Positions 31,962-44,600 of a stretch of 64,000 nucleotides of DNA are shown here, one piece after another. Below the pieces are notes generated by a model, which was given only the letters and a program-made list of their open reading frames with translations, searched no databases and had not been told where the DNA came from. Source of the DNA: Gautieria morchelliformis (lineage: Eukaryota; Basidiomycota; Agaricomycetes; Gomphales; Gomphaceae); contig WHVA01000083.1 in the NCBI GenBank assembly GCA_015179125.1, positions 1 through 64,000 on the forward strand, written 5' to 3'. A program made the translations under genes and the position numbers. Positions within the stretch are counted from its first letter, which is position 1; each line of letters starts with the position of its first letter.

Positions 31962-34900
31962 TCATTTCCTTCCTTGACTTTCGTCCCATTCTCGCACAAC
32001 GTCCGGTGCGTTTTTCAAATGTTTTCGTGTTAACCATTCATTGAATTGAGGTCCATATCCAACGAATCTGGTCAATAATTCTTCGGTACATCTTCCGTTT
32101 CTCGCAGCTCTCCAGCAAGACTTGATGATTTTCTCCACTTCATACTCAGGTACTTCGGAGAAATCAGCCCTATCGAGATGCTTCCTGGGACGATCTCCAA
32201 ATTCTACCGGTGAGTCATTGTATTTCTGAAGGTGTGCCACGTTTAGCACAGGATGTAGTCCGTATGATGCGGGCATCCTCAGCCAGTACGTGATAGGACT
32301 AATTTTTTCTAGAACTTCGAAAGGTCCATCATAGCGCATCTGGAGCTTTCGTCCTAGCCCACGCTTATTTTTCAATAAGGCTAAGGTGTGTGGATTTATT
32401 ACAACTTGATCTCCAACTTCAAATTCGCTGATAAGCCGGTTTCGGTTGTAATTCTTTTGCTGCGCAACTTGAGAAAATTGTATAGCCTCCTTGGCTTGTG
32501 ACCTGTGAGTATCAAATTTTTCCATGAATTCCTTGGCTTTCTCGCTCTCAAACATCTCTGTTTCAGACGAGGGGTCCTGTTTGCTAAACTCCGGACGTGC
32601 AACTGCTTCGATCGGCTGGTGCAACAAGGTCGACTCAGTCAGGGGCTGGTATCGGTAGAGTAGCAATGCAGGTGAGAAATTCGTTGCTGAATGTGGAGTG
32701 GTGTTGTATGCAAGGCTAAATCCGTTAAGTAGGGTAGACCAGTCGTTCAAGCTGGAATTGACATATGTTCGCAACCCAACTTCGAGGATTTGGTTCATAA
32801 CCTCAGTTTGACCGTCCGCCTGGGGATGGTGAGCCGTAGTGAGTGCCCTTTTCATTTGTAATTTCTCACAGATGACCTTCCAGAATGATCCGGTCCATTT
32901 GGAATCACGATCAGTTATGATCTGTCTAGGTAAGCCATACTTGGTGACTAGGTGCGTGAAAAATAATAGGGCCGTTTGCTCCTCATTGACCGTACTCTTA
33001 GTAGGGATAAAGATGGCGTATTTGGTGAGTTTATCCACTACTACAAGTATGTTATCGAAACCACTGCTGAGGGGGAGCTCAGGAATAAAGTCCATGCTCA
33101 CGACTTCAAAGGGTCGTTCTGGAATCGGTATTGGTTGGAGCAGTCCTATGGGTGCGTGTTTCCGTGGTTTAGCCTTCTGACAGATATCACAGCTAACAAT
33201 GAATCGTTTCAAGTGTCTACTCATTTTAGGCCAGTAGTACACGCTTGCTAATCGATTGTAGGTCTTGTGATACCCAGCATGCGCCGCTTCAGTAAGTTTG
33301 TCATGTGTTTCGCTCATGATTTCCACTTGCTGATTTTTTGGTACACATAGCCTTCGATTTCCGTTCCAGTCTTCGAAGAATAACAGTCCATTGTCATCTT
33401 CTGAAAATAATGGTTGGCTAGGTGTGTTCCAGTTCTCTGTTCCGCGCAATTCCTTTCTGATCCTACTGAAGTAAGGATCGGAATCATATCCTGTTGTGAA
33501 CTTGCTGATCTCTTCTGATGCCAGAGCAGCTTGTAAGTTGAAAGATCGTGAGCCTGTGTAGCTGATGTTTAGATTTTTATTTTTTACAGGTTCGGCCGAT
33601 TGCAAGCTGACTTCTGTCTCGAAAATTGAAGGTAAGGCTCGTGCATTTTCATCTTCAAATTCTGCTACTAATCGAAGTGTTCTGGCTTCGAAATCAGGAG
33701 CTATTTCCGAGTAGAGATCGGTGAGTGAGTCTTGTTCTGGACTCAAGACTGTGTGCGTTGATTTATCTACCACAGGACCATCTTGATGTGGTACGTTTCG
33801 TCAAAGTCGTGAAATAGGGTCTACGTTTGAGTGTACTCGTCCGGCATGATGTACGATCTTGAGGTCAGGGTAGGCTGCGAATACAGTTCCCCATGTGAGC
33901 AGTCTTCTATTCACGTTTTGAAATGTTCGACTCCAAACTAATGCTGCATGGTCTGTGATAGCCGTAATCCTTTCTCCTTCAATGTAGGGCTGGAACTTCA
34001 CTAATCCATCTCTTAGTGCCAATGCTTCTCGTTCTGTTGGTGAGTAGTTTCGTTCTGCTGGTTTAAGTGTTCTAGACCAGTAGGCTATCACTCTTTCTAC
34101 ATTGACCACTGTATCTTCAAAGTTCTGATTCCAATTTTCGTTAGGTACCAGTTCTTCTGTATTAGAGATGGAGATTACGAGTTGTGGGACAGGTTTCTTA
34201 GACATGAATGCCGCTTGTAATTTATCATAGGCCTTGGTGCCCTTTAAATCACAAATTTTTATTGGATGGACTTGCTGCAAGATAGCTGCAATTCCGACAT
34301 CACATGCATCTGAATAAACTCTATATCCCAACCCAGGAATAGCATAAGCTCTAACGGGGGAGCTCACTAGTGCAAGTTTTGCAAGTTCAAATGCTTCTTG
34401 CTGAGTTTGAGTCCATTCCCAGTGAGCTTCCTTTTTCAGTAGTTCAAATAAGGGAGCTACTATCCATGCATAGAAGGGGATGTATGCAGAAAAATAAACC
34501 ATCATTCCAAGGAAGGTTTGTAATTCATGCAAATTTTTCGGTTCTGCTAGTTCTAATATTGCATCCACCTTTTCTTTATGAGTGGAAAGTCCTAACCTTG
34601 ACACTTTTTTTCCCAATAGCATTAGAGACTGAAATGCTATATGACATTTGGCAGGTGCTAAGGTGAGTCCTGACTTTGAAATAGCTCTAAAGACTTGATC
34701 CAAATGCTGGAGGTGATCATCAAAGGTTTTAGAGTAGATTACAATGTCATCAATATAGACTAGTGAAAATATCCATAGAAATGGTGCAAGGACATTCTGC
34801 ATCACACGTTGGAAGGCACTCGGGCCGTTTCTGTAACCAAAAGGCAAACATCTGAATTGGTACAGGCCTCGGTGTGTTCTGAAAGCAGTTTTCTCCTTGG

Positions 34901-36957
34901 CATCATCAGCTAATTTTAGCTGGGTGAACCCTGATAAGGCATCTAAGGTGGTAAGCCATTACGAACCAGTAAGGGCTTGCAATATGGCATCCTGTCTGGG
35001 CAATGGAAACTCATCTGGTATTGCTTTCTCATTCAGCTTTCTGTAGTCAATACACATACGAGGCTTCCCATGGCGATAGGAAATCAGAGCAGGAAATCCC
35101 CAAGGACTTTTGGATGGTTCAATGACTTCAAGTTGGAGCCACGTGTCCATTTGTTTGTCAATTACTTCCCGCTTGGCAGGTGAAGCATTGTATGGAGGAA
35201 GAGAGACCTTCGTTGCTCCCGGTCGTAAGGGAATTTCTACCTTAGCATCATAATTTCCAAGCCTTCCATCCAAGCCAAATGCATTGTGATGCTTTTTGAC
35301 ATGTTTTTTCAAGGTAAGAAGTTGTGAGCTATTGAGATCAGGTGAGAAATCAACTTCGTCAAGTAATTTAGCCTTTGGGACTTCCTCTGCAGGATGTTCT
35401 TGGGTTTTAGGTCCACCGTTTGATAAATCTTCAATTTCAGGACTGGAGTCTGAGGTATCCTCAGTTGTAGCCTCTGAAAATTGATGTGCTACTGCTCTGA
35501 TCAGCTTAGAGTGCTGGTCAAGCATGGTAAGCTTGTCAGAATCAAGCTTTGAAGGGCAGTCTAACCATGAGTTAGGATTCCTGGCATGTCCAAGTAGTTG
35601 CCCTTGATGAATGGTAACTGAACTCTTGGAGAAGTTATTCACATGCAACTGAGGTTGTTGCCTGGAAACAATTGCATCTGAGATTCCATAGAAATCTTCT
35701 ACACCTCTGTTGGAGTGTAAAATCTTTTCTACATATACTTCATTGGAGTTGCCAGGAAAGTAGACAGCTACCGGAACTGCGGCAGCACTTTCAGGTGGAA
35801 TTGTAACAGATTCTAGTGCGCGTACGTTTGAGTCGGCAATCCGAGCTCTAATCTGTCTCTTGGTTTTCTTAAGACATCGATGAGCTTTGAACTTAGCTAA
35901 TAAGGATGGCAAATTAGGTAAAGTTCTAATTTTAAATGTGTGCCCATTTTCATCTTGCAAAGATGTTCCAACTGAATTCTGGATGATGGTGTGATGACCA
36001 GAAGTTCCAAATGTAAGGTAGCTTTCTGTTCCTTCTCTCATGATTGAGATGGAGTATTGATCCGCAAAGTCATTCCAAGGATTACTGGTGTAGTCATTCC
36101 TTTTACAACATATGCCTCAACTTCAATCTGGACAGGACCAGAATCAGTGTCAAAGAATATTGGTAAGGTGACAAAGCCTGATATTTTGGAAGTACCAGTA
36201 ACCTGAATAAGGTTGACTTTTTGGCCTGTTTTAACTTTTGGAGGATTGGTCATTGAGGACAAAGCTTTCTGGGATATAAGTGTGATGTCTGAGCCTGAAT
36301 CCGCAACTAGTGTCTGCTGGTTCTTCTCATATTCATTGAGCCACACTTTAGTAGTCGTAGCATTTGATCCCAAGAATGCACATCCTGCTGGCCTGGACAT
36401 GTACCGTTTCAATTTCAGCAAAGAGTTAGGAGCCCAACTAGTCAGTTTGGATCCCCCAAGGAAAGTAGAAACATGTTTGGCTTCACGCATGAGCCTGCGA
36501 TGTTCTTTCCGGCCTTTGGGAGTGACTTTCAAGTCAGTTGTTGTACTCTTAGACGAAATATCAGGTAATGTTGTTTCCTCTATGTGATTTGATCCCCCCT
36601 GACAAGATATACCCTTTAAGAGACTCATGTTAGGTCGAACTATGTTGCACTGTGCAGCATCAGGTCGATCAGATTCAGAATCCTCAGGATTTTCTTGATC
36701 AGTCGTATTACTAGCTTCAGTGGAGGCTGTCATAAAATTGGTACGAGCTTTGTCCAAGTTTTCTTCTTCAGTCTCACTGTCCGTATCATAATACAGGGCA
36801 TCATAGGCTTGCTGAGCTTCCATCCCTTCAGGAGTTAGGGCTACGTAATTAGAACGAGCTCTACGAGGTCCTGTCTTGGAATGTTTGCACTCATTGTCCC
36901 AATGCTTTCTGCTACCACAATGTCTACAACCTCTAGCACCTTTCTGTTCAGGTGTGC
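31962..36957 (-). pseudogene. Gypsy-1 pol region (PR, RT, RNase H, IN)
   Basis: Domains in order: zinc knuckle (CRHCGSRKHWDNEC), aspartic protease (LVADSGSDITLIS), RT (KPRMCIDYRKLNE and VYIDDIVIYSK), RNase H, integrase with an H-H-C-C zinc part (CDICQKAK), a catalytic core (DFIPELP, ITDRDSKW, HHPQADGQTE) and a chromodomain-like C-terminus (YEVEKIIKSCW). This order (RT before integrase) defines Ty3/gypsy. The region is broken, with about three or four breaks. Confidence 0.9.
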
Positions 36958-36958
36958 G

Positions 36959-37943
36959 TTTCCAAACCTTTCCTGAAGCTTCTCTAAGCTTCCACAAGGT
37001 TCTTCACAGTAGTAGAAGCCTCTACAAGGTTCCTAGCAGTAGTTACATAAGCTAGATAGATACAGTATAAATAGCCTGCAGTTTTAGCAGTGAAGCAATC
37101 AATCATCTTTCACCCAAACCACTCATACCTTGAGTAACTGAAGTGTGACTTCAACACAGCCTTGTACCGAAGTACTGGTCACTGACTTGGCTACAGTCTA
37201 AGATTGCAGCAACTCTGATTGGCTCTGAGAAGTACAAGAGTGCTCTATTTTAATTGCAGCAGGCTCTGACTAATCGTGCTGCGAACAGCAACATTACTAA
37301 GAGTAACTGATTAGTAATCCTTTACCATTAGACGCCACTCTGAGCAGTGATCTAATAGACTTGGTTATTAGTTATTCAATTCACACAATAGATTATTAAC
37401 TTAACTCTGAGTTAAGTGGGTTAATAGCCTTTTGAGTAATTGCTCTTTCTTGATCAATCAACGCACTGCAGATATTAACCTAACTCAGGGTAAGTGAGTT
37501 AATATCCTACGTTTGTTGAGTTGGAAAACCAGAAAAGCCACAAGAATAGTGACATACTTGAACTGAGGAAGAGTTCAAGTGCAGAACTATCTTTTCACGT
37601 CTTGGGGAATATTGTTGTCTTTAATTCACTCGGCCCGCAGTCCTAAGACTCTAGGTAGCTTTCCCCCTTAAAGTATCTGGACCCTTGGATGCCTAATAAC
37701 ATTCTTTGACCTCACAAAGTATTGCACAATCTAAGAACTACACGTGTTCAGTTAAATCTCTATTGCTACACTTCCTGTACCAATACTGATTCTGATTGTT
37801 CACCGGAGTATAATTTCTTAATTGGGTTCTCCGTTAAAATAGTTTCGAAGCTTGCGTGTGCTTGTAAAGTCAAATCTCTGATTGAACTTTAGAATTGTGT
37901 TTAACACGACAGTTTTACATTTAGTTCAACGGGTTCCAAAACA
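36959..37943 (+). repeat. Gypsy-1 LTR fragment, inverted
   Basis: The reverse complement of about 29253-30235, ending in CCAAAACA at 37943 and lacking the TGTTAGGG end. It joins pol on the left and LINE-A ORF2 on the right. An inverted LTR pair cannot result from ordinary integration. A fossil. Confidence 0.85.
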
Positions 37944-40574
37944 CTTTCCGGAGTTCGGCCCAACAAATGAAAACACCTCGACCGACGGCTTGTACCCTCC
38001 AGAAGCGTTCCCGTTTACCCACATCACCGACGACCAGATCCGAAGGGCAATAGCTAAGCTGAACCCCTTTAAAGCTCCGGGCATGAACGGAATACCTAAT
38101 GTACTAATCAAGCAGTGCGCAAACACGTTGATCAGCTACTTAGGCCCTCTGTTCAAGGCCACGTTCACTCTCGTGACATACCCTGATCAATGGCGAGACT
38201 CGGTCACACGGGTACTGCGAAAACCAGCAAAAACAGATTACGCAGCCCCAGGAGCGTATCGCCTGATAGCGCTGCTCGACACAATTGGAAAGGTCCTCTC
38301 GTCTTGCATGGCAGAAGACCTAGTAAAGATGACAGAACTCAAACACCTGCTGCCCAGCAACCACTTTGGGTGCAGACTGGGCCGCACTGCTACTGACGCG
38401 ATACACTACACGGTCAGCGCAGCGAAGGACGCGTGGAGACGGGGGAAAGTCCTAGGCCTTCTCTTTCTGGACATCAAAGGCGCGTTCCCTAGTATCACAT
38501 TAGACAGGCTGATACACAATATGAGACTGAGAGGGATCCCCCAAGAATATACCAGCTGGATCAGGAGGAAAGTCGAGGGGAGGTGAACCACGATGAGCTT
38601 CGACGACTTCACTACACCAATGATGGAGGTCAGAAGAGGCATGGATCAGGGGTGTCCGCTTTCGGCGATCACGTATCAGTACTACAACGGGGACCTCCTT
38701 GAGGTGGTACGCACGGCGAGAGGGGAAGATGCGGTCGGGTTTGTAGATGACACCACGATACTAGCGGAAGGGAAGAGCCTGCAAGAAGCGTTTAACAAGC
38801 TAGCCGACATAATGACGAGAGATGAGGGAGCGCTGACATGGGCACACACGCATAAGTGCCAATTTGCCGTCGACAAGTTTGGACTGATGGGACTCACCAG
38901 GAAAAGAGAGAGGGACCCATCAGCGGACAAAAAGACAAAGCCCATAGCACGACCGTCGATCAAAATAGGCCAGCACACGATCGAGCCAACCACGACGCAC
39001 AAGTTCTTGGGAGTGCTACTCGACCAAGAGCTCAGGTTCAAAGACCACACCAACTATGCGCTGGCCAAGGGGGAGAGGTTTATCAACCAGTACAAGAGGT
39101 TGGCAAAACCGTCCAAAGGAACTGTGGCCAAACACATGCGAAGATACTATCTAGCGGTAGCCGTACCCAGAATGCTTTATGCCGCTGACGTGTTTCTTGT
39201 CCCAGGCTCGGAAAGAAGCAAGGGCACGAAAGGTTTCATAAACAAGCTTGCCAGGGTTCAACGACAAGCTGCGCTATTCATCACCGGCACCATGAGATCT
39301 ACCGCTAACGACCTGCTAGATGCCCACGCGAACCTACTACCGTTCCACCTCCTAGTATCCAAAGTCATCCACAGAACCACCATACGCATGGTATGCCTGC
39401 CAGAAGCCCACCCGCTCGCACCGAGGATCCGAAGAGCAGCCAAAAGGTACGTCAAGCGGCACCGCGCCCCCCTCCATGAAATACTGCACGCGTATGGACT
39501 CGACCCAGACCGTATGGAGAAAATACAGCCGGTCGTGCTCGGTCCCAAATGGGAGCCCGCTTTCAAGATCAGGATCCCAAGTGATAAGGAACGGGCGATC
39601 GAGGAAGTCAGGATCGACAGCGCAGACATCAAAATATTTTCGGACGGCTCATGTATTGATGGGGGGGTCGGCGCGCAGCAATACTATACAACAAGGGTAT
39701 AGAGACAAAGGTAGTGCAACTATACCTAGGACCAGAGGAGGAACACACGGTGTTCGAGGCGGAGCTGGTGGGGGCAGCATTAGGAGCAAAACTGCTGAAC
39801 AAAGAGAGACAAACAAGATACATGATCGCGGCCAACAATCAAGCAGTGATACAGACGATGAGGCGAGAGAGTTCAATATCTGGGCAATATCTGGTCAACG
39901 CGCTGCATCGACAGATAGAGGGAGTGGTTGCCCAATGGGCAAAGACCGAAGTCATAATGAGATGGGTTCCCGGACATGAGGGAGTGCGCGGGAACGAAAG
40001 GGCGGACGAGGAGGCCAAAAGAGCGGCGAGGGGAGAGTCCAGCCAGGAGCAATGCATACCCAGAGAGTGCAGGGGGCGATTGCTGGCGAGCAAATCGGCA
40101 GAGCTGCAGAGACATCAGAGGGAGCTCAGAGGACAGGCGAAGGCAACATTTGCTAAGTCCCCGCGCGCAGCTATCGCACACAGAACAGACCCCTCACTAC
40201 CATCTGCAGCGTTTGCCAGACTCACAGAAAGAATGCCGCGCAAGCACGCGACGCTGCTAGTACAGCTCAGGACAGGGCACGTAGCGTTGAACAAGCACTT
40301 AGCAAAGATCGGCAAGGCGCCATCACCCAAGTGCCCGGCATGCAGAAGGGCCAATGAAACGGTACACCACTACCTGTTCAGATGTCCAAGCTACGCAAAA
40401 CAGAGGGAAGCACTCAAACGAGAGCTACGCAGAGGAGCAGACTCGATGAGAGTCCTACTGGCCAGACCCAAGGCAATGAAATCGCTGTTCAGTTACATCC
40501 AAGCCACGAGGAGGTTCGAGGAGACGTTCGGCGATCTAACTCTAAGGGAAGAGACAGGCAGGAATGGTGAATGA
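37944..40574 (+). pseudogene. LINE-A ORF2 (RT, RNase H, zinc end)
   Basis: The second ORF of LINE-A from just ahead of RT. RT blocks: RRAIAKLNPFKAPGMNGIPN, YRLIALLDTIGKV, LLFLDIKGAFPS, MDQGCPLSAITYQ and the active site GFVDDTTILAEG. RNase H has FSDGSCIDGG, FEAELVGAALGA, ANNQAV (the usual D-N of DNQ is N-N here) and WVPGHEGVRGNERADEEAK. The end has a zinc motif CPAC...HHYLFRC. An in-frame TGA (38584-38586) interrupts RT and a frameshift near 39670-39715 interrupts RNase H. The endonuclease domain is missing. Non-functional. Confidence 0.88.
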
Positions 40575-40788
40575 CAAGGAGGCAGAGAGCACAACGGAGG
40601 AGTGAAGAAGAATTCCCCCCGCCCACACAGGCACGGACAGGCTCAGGGCTTGGCCCAAGAGCGCAAGTAGAGATTGAGAAACATAGGACAGATAGAGATA
40701 AATTGCGACCGGCGATATGTATACCTTGTCTTACATAGGGCTCTGCCCCAAAAGACAATAAATTGGATTATAAAAAATAAAAAATAAA

Positions 40789-40798
40789 AACGGAGCTG
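40789..40798. repeat. Target duplication of LINE-A, right
   Basis: AACGGAGCTG, matching 24844-24853; the LINE-B reading frame continues from here in register. Confidence 0.85.
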
Positions 40799-41676
40799 AG
40801 CGCAGAGTGGGATTCACAGAGGCGCTTGCGCCAGATGCGAGGATGAAGGCGCAGCTATTCTCGCTGGTACTACAATTTGTCCCACTCCACTTCATACCGG
40901 AGCGCAAGGAGGAGCTAAGGGAGATGGAGAAAGTCAACCGCCTGTCGCATGGCGCAATCGATAAGGCAAGATGGATCAAGCCCAGACAGCACAGGGCGGC
41001 GAACCAGACCTGCGGCCACACCCTCATCACCTTCACCACGCCCGAGGTAGCCAACAAGATACTGACAGATGGGTTGATCGTGTGTCAGAAGCGCGTCTAT
41101 GCCGAGAAGTGCAAGAAGGAGCCCACCCGCTGTCTTAAATGTCAGGGATGGAACCATATGTCCTATGCCTGTCCGCAAGGACATGACACATGCGGCACCT
41201 GCGGAGGACGCCACAGGACGTCCGCTTGCGACCAAACGAGGCTGTACTGCGTCTCATGCAAATCTGTGGAACGCGCAAGCTGGGCCAGAACATGTCCGGT
41301 ATTTCAGAGTAAGTGCGTCGAGCTAGACACTAGACTCCTCGAGAACCAGATGCCCTATTTCCCCACTGAGGAGGCATGGACCCATGTGTCTCAACTGCCA
41401 AAGATTCCCCCCCCGATCCCGACGCCCACCTTTCCGACATTCGCACCACAGCAGGACACGGGATGGGAGGTAGTAGCACGTCGGAGGGGCAAGTACAGGC
41501 AGACAACGCTCCCATACAGGCAAGGCTCAACGGGACGGCAGCTGTGGCCAGCGCCCCAGCAGGATCCTGTCAACGAGGGTGCTGCGCCCCCCCCTGACGG
41601 CCTTAACCAGGGCCCCACCGTGCGGTGGGGCAACACAGGCAGAGAAGGTGAGCCACCCCTACCAGAGCAATACTGA
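40799..41676 (+). CDS. LINE-B ORF1, C-terminal part
   Basis: The remainder of LINE-B ORF1. The block ERRVGFTEALAPDARMKAQL follows directly on the sequence left of LINE-A. Next comes a conserved middle (FVPLHFIPERKEELREMEKV, RWIKPRQHRA) and three CCHC-like knuckles (CLKCQGWNHMSYAC, CGTCGGRHRTSAC, CVSCKSVERASWARTC), typical for binding element RNA. The C-terminus is Pro-rich. The stop codon TGA overlaps the ATG of ORF2 by one base (TGATG at 41674-41678), a layout suited to termination-reinitiation. Open throughout, but separated from its N-terminal part by the LINE-A insertion. Confidence 0.85.
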
Positions 41677-44600
41677 TGTCCTACACAACAGGACCAACAC
41701 CAACGAGACTGAGAATATTTCAACAGAACCTCAATAAATCGGACAAGGCGCAGTACGACCTCATCAACTCCGCGATTCATAAAGAGTGGGACCTAGTACT
41801 ACTACAAGAGCCGTACATTGATACGCTAGGGAATACGAAGGCTAACCATAACTGGCACGTCCTATACCCCACTTCTCATTTGACTAACACCACCGTGAAG
41901 AGAACAGTAGTCCTGGTCAATGCTGTGATGGATACCAACACATGGTCGCAGATGTCGCTCCAGGGGACGAACGACGTGGTGGTGGTGCAGCTCAAGCATC
42001 CCCAGGGCAAGACTACGATCTTCAACATCTATAACAACTGCGAACACTCGGAGTCACTGCAGGCCATCGAAAACTTCATAGAACTAGAGCGAGGCAACAT
42101 CATCCAGCAGGAAACAGACTCCATGGTCTGGTGCGGCGACTTTAATCGCCACCACCCTATGTGGGACGAGGAAAGGAACCATCATCTGTTCACCGCTGAG
42201 GCCACTAGAGACGCAGAGGAGCTGCTATCGCTGCTAGCAGAATACAACATGGTGATGGCCCTCCCGAAGCGAACGCCCACTCTGCAATCGATGTCGACCA
42301 AGAATTGGACCAGGGTCGACAACGTGTTTTGCACGGACAACGTTGCTGGCTCCATCATCACTTGCGACACCGACCGGAGAAGGCGCGGCCCAGGGACCGA
42401 CCACATCCCTATTCTCACAACACTGGATATCAGGGTGGAGGTCAAAGAGCCGGAGCCGTTCCGAAACGTCAGAATGGTCGACTGGGACCACTTCCGGGAG
42501 CAGCTGGCAGAGCAGCTGGAGGAGGTACCGGATGCAAGGGAACTCGGCACTGAGGCCGAGTTCGCCAGAGCAGTCAATGCACTGACGAGGGCCATCCAAG
42601 ACACCATCGACATCGTGGTGCCGCTGTCAAAGCCAGTCCCGCACTCGCGCAGATGGTGGACCAGGGAGTTGCCGGAGCTTAAGAAAACAAAGAATAGGCT
42701 GAACCACAAATCTTACCTCCACCGCGCGATAGCTGACCACCACTCACACGCAGAACTCAAGGACGTCAACGAAAAGTACAGCAAAGCGATCAGCAGGTCA
42801 AAGGCGCAGCACTGGGCCGATTACTTGGAGGATCTCAACGAAGGGCTTCTATGGTCAGCGAACAAGTATCTGTCCAATCCAGCCTCGGACGGCGGCAAGT
42901 CTCGAATCCCGTCGCTACAGGTAGCAGCGCCCAGCGGCGCCGTGCAAATGGCAGAAACCAACAAAGAGAAGAGCCTAGCCCTAGCAGCGGCCTTCTTCCC
43001 ACCCAAGCCCGTCGAATCACAGGTACCGACAGACTATCGTTACCCAAAGCACGTCTGCCACAGCTTCCAGCTTCATGAGGACCAGATCAGGCGTCAGATC
43101 AACAAACTGAAGCCGCATAAGGCCCCAGGCGACGATGGGATCCCAAACATAGTACTGAAGGAGGCGGTAGATTTGATCGCTGAGCACCTCCTCTATATCT
43201 TTCGTGCCACCTTCACGCTGAAAACTTACAGTGATAGCTGGAGATCCTGGATTACAGTGGTGCTATGGAAACCGGGCAAGGCCCGCTACGACACTCCAAA
43301 ATCCTACCGCCCCATAGCCCTACTCAACACTATAGGAAAGCTGTTAACGGCGATAGTCGCAGAAGACCTGGTTTACCTTACCGAGAAACACAATCTCTTG
43401 CCAGCCAATCACTTTGGCGGGATGCCCGGCAGGACGACCACCGACTCCCTCCACCTCGTAGTCAACAGGATCAAAGGAGCGTGGAGAAGGAAGAAGGTAG
43501 CGGTAATGTTATTCCTTGACATCGAGGGAGCGTTCCCGAACGCAGTAACGGATCGGCTCCTGCACAACATGAGGAAGAGAAGAGTGCCAGAAGAGTTTGT
43601 GAACTTCGTGGGACGGATGCTGGCCGGCCGACGCACCAGGATCAAGTTCGACGATCACCTCTCGGACTGGGTGCACATAGACAACGGGATTGGGCAGAGG
43701 GACCCGCTCTCTATGATTCTCTACCTCTACTATAATGCTGACCTCATAGATATCGCTGACAGAAAAGGGCAGGCCGTGGTGGCGTACGTCGACGACGCCA
43801 ACCTCTACTCAGAAGGCGACACCTACGAGGAAGCGTACGAGGGACTGAGGGAGATGCTGCTCAAGGAGGGGGGGGGGCGAAAGAGTGGACATTGGCCCAC
43901 CACTCCAGATTCGAAAAGTCCAAGTTCGCGATAGTGGGGTTCTCGAGATGCCGGATGGAAGACCCTGCAAGACCGGGCAAAACCAAGTGAGACATAAGAC
44001 CCCACTTCACGTACGAGGACACCGTTGTCCAGCCAACATCAGCACATAAGTTCCTAGGGGTCTTCTTGGACGAGGAACTGCGATGGAAAGATCAGGCTGA
44101 GAAGGCAGTGGCAAAAGTGGCTAAGTGGACATTACTGGCTCGCAGACTAACTAAACCCTCCACAGGGGTACGTGCAACATACATGAGGCAGCTATACAGC
44201 GCAGTGGCAATACCCAAATTCACGTACGCTGCTGATGTCTGGTACACGCCGGTGCAGAAAAACCGAGGGGAGGGGAGAGCGACAGGGTCTGTGGGTGTGG
44301 TGCGTAAGCTAACATCTGTGCAGCGCATGGCTACCATCACTATCACTGGAGCGATGCGCACGACCGCGAGCGACATCCTGGAGGTCCTCGCCAACATCCA
44401 ACCGATAGAGCTCCTCCTCCTAGGCATCTGCTACAAGGCAGCCAGCCGCATCGCAACCCTCCCCAAGTCCCACCCTCTACACCGGCCAGCTCGCTCCTGC
44501 GCCCGTCGCCTAGTAAAGAAGCACCTGGCACCACTACACAGGATCCTCCACCGCTTCAGCCTCGACCCAGACTCCCTCGAAGTCATCCAGCCCTTCGTCC

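Larger units (their letters stand above)
27325..37943 (-). mobile_element. Gypsy-1 composite (Ty3/gypsy, permuted order)
   Basis: A fossil Ty3/gypsy assembly on the minus strand. Read in its own direction it has: an LTR fragment in the wrong orientation (36959-37943), zinc knuckle and protease, reverse transcriptase, RNase H, integrase with a chromodomain-like end, an extra ORF, a complete LTR (29253-30676), primer-site region and the first part of gag (to 27325). Gag therefore lies beyond the LTR that follows pol. The two LTR copies differ at roughly ten sites in 985 bases by eye, mostly C/T at CpG, so the assembly looks fairly young. Broken, with several breaks in coding regions. Confidence 0.8.
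24854..40788 (+). mobile_element. LINE-A, Tad1/I-type LINE, interrupted by gypsy DNA
   Basis: One insertion, shown by the 10-bp duplication of LINE-B coding sequence at its two ends. It has the 5' UTR and most of ORF1 (24854-26242) and ORF2 from just before RT to the 3' tail (37944-40788). Compared with LINE-C, about 1.8 kb covering the end of ORF1 and the endonuclease domain is missing where the gypsy composite (26243-37943) now sits. The 3' end has CTTACATAGGGCTCTGCC, a CAATAAATTGG block and an AT-rich TAAAAAATAAAA tail. Not active. Confidence 0.88.
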
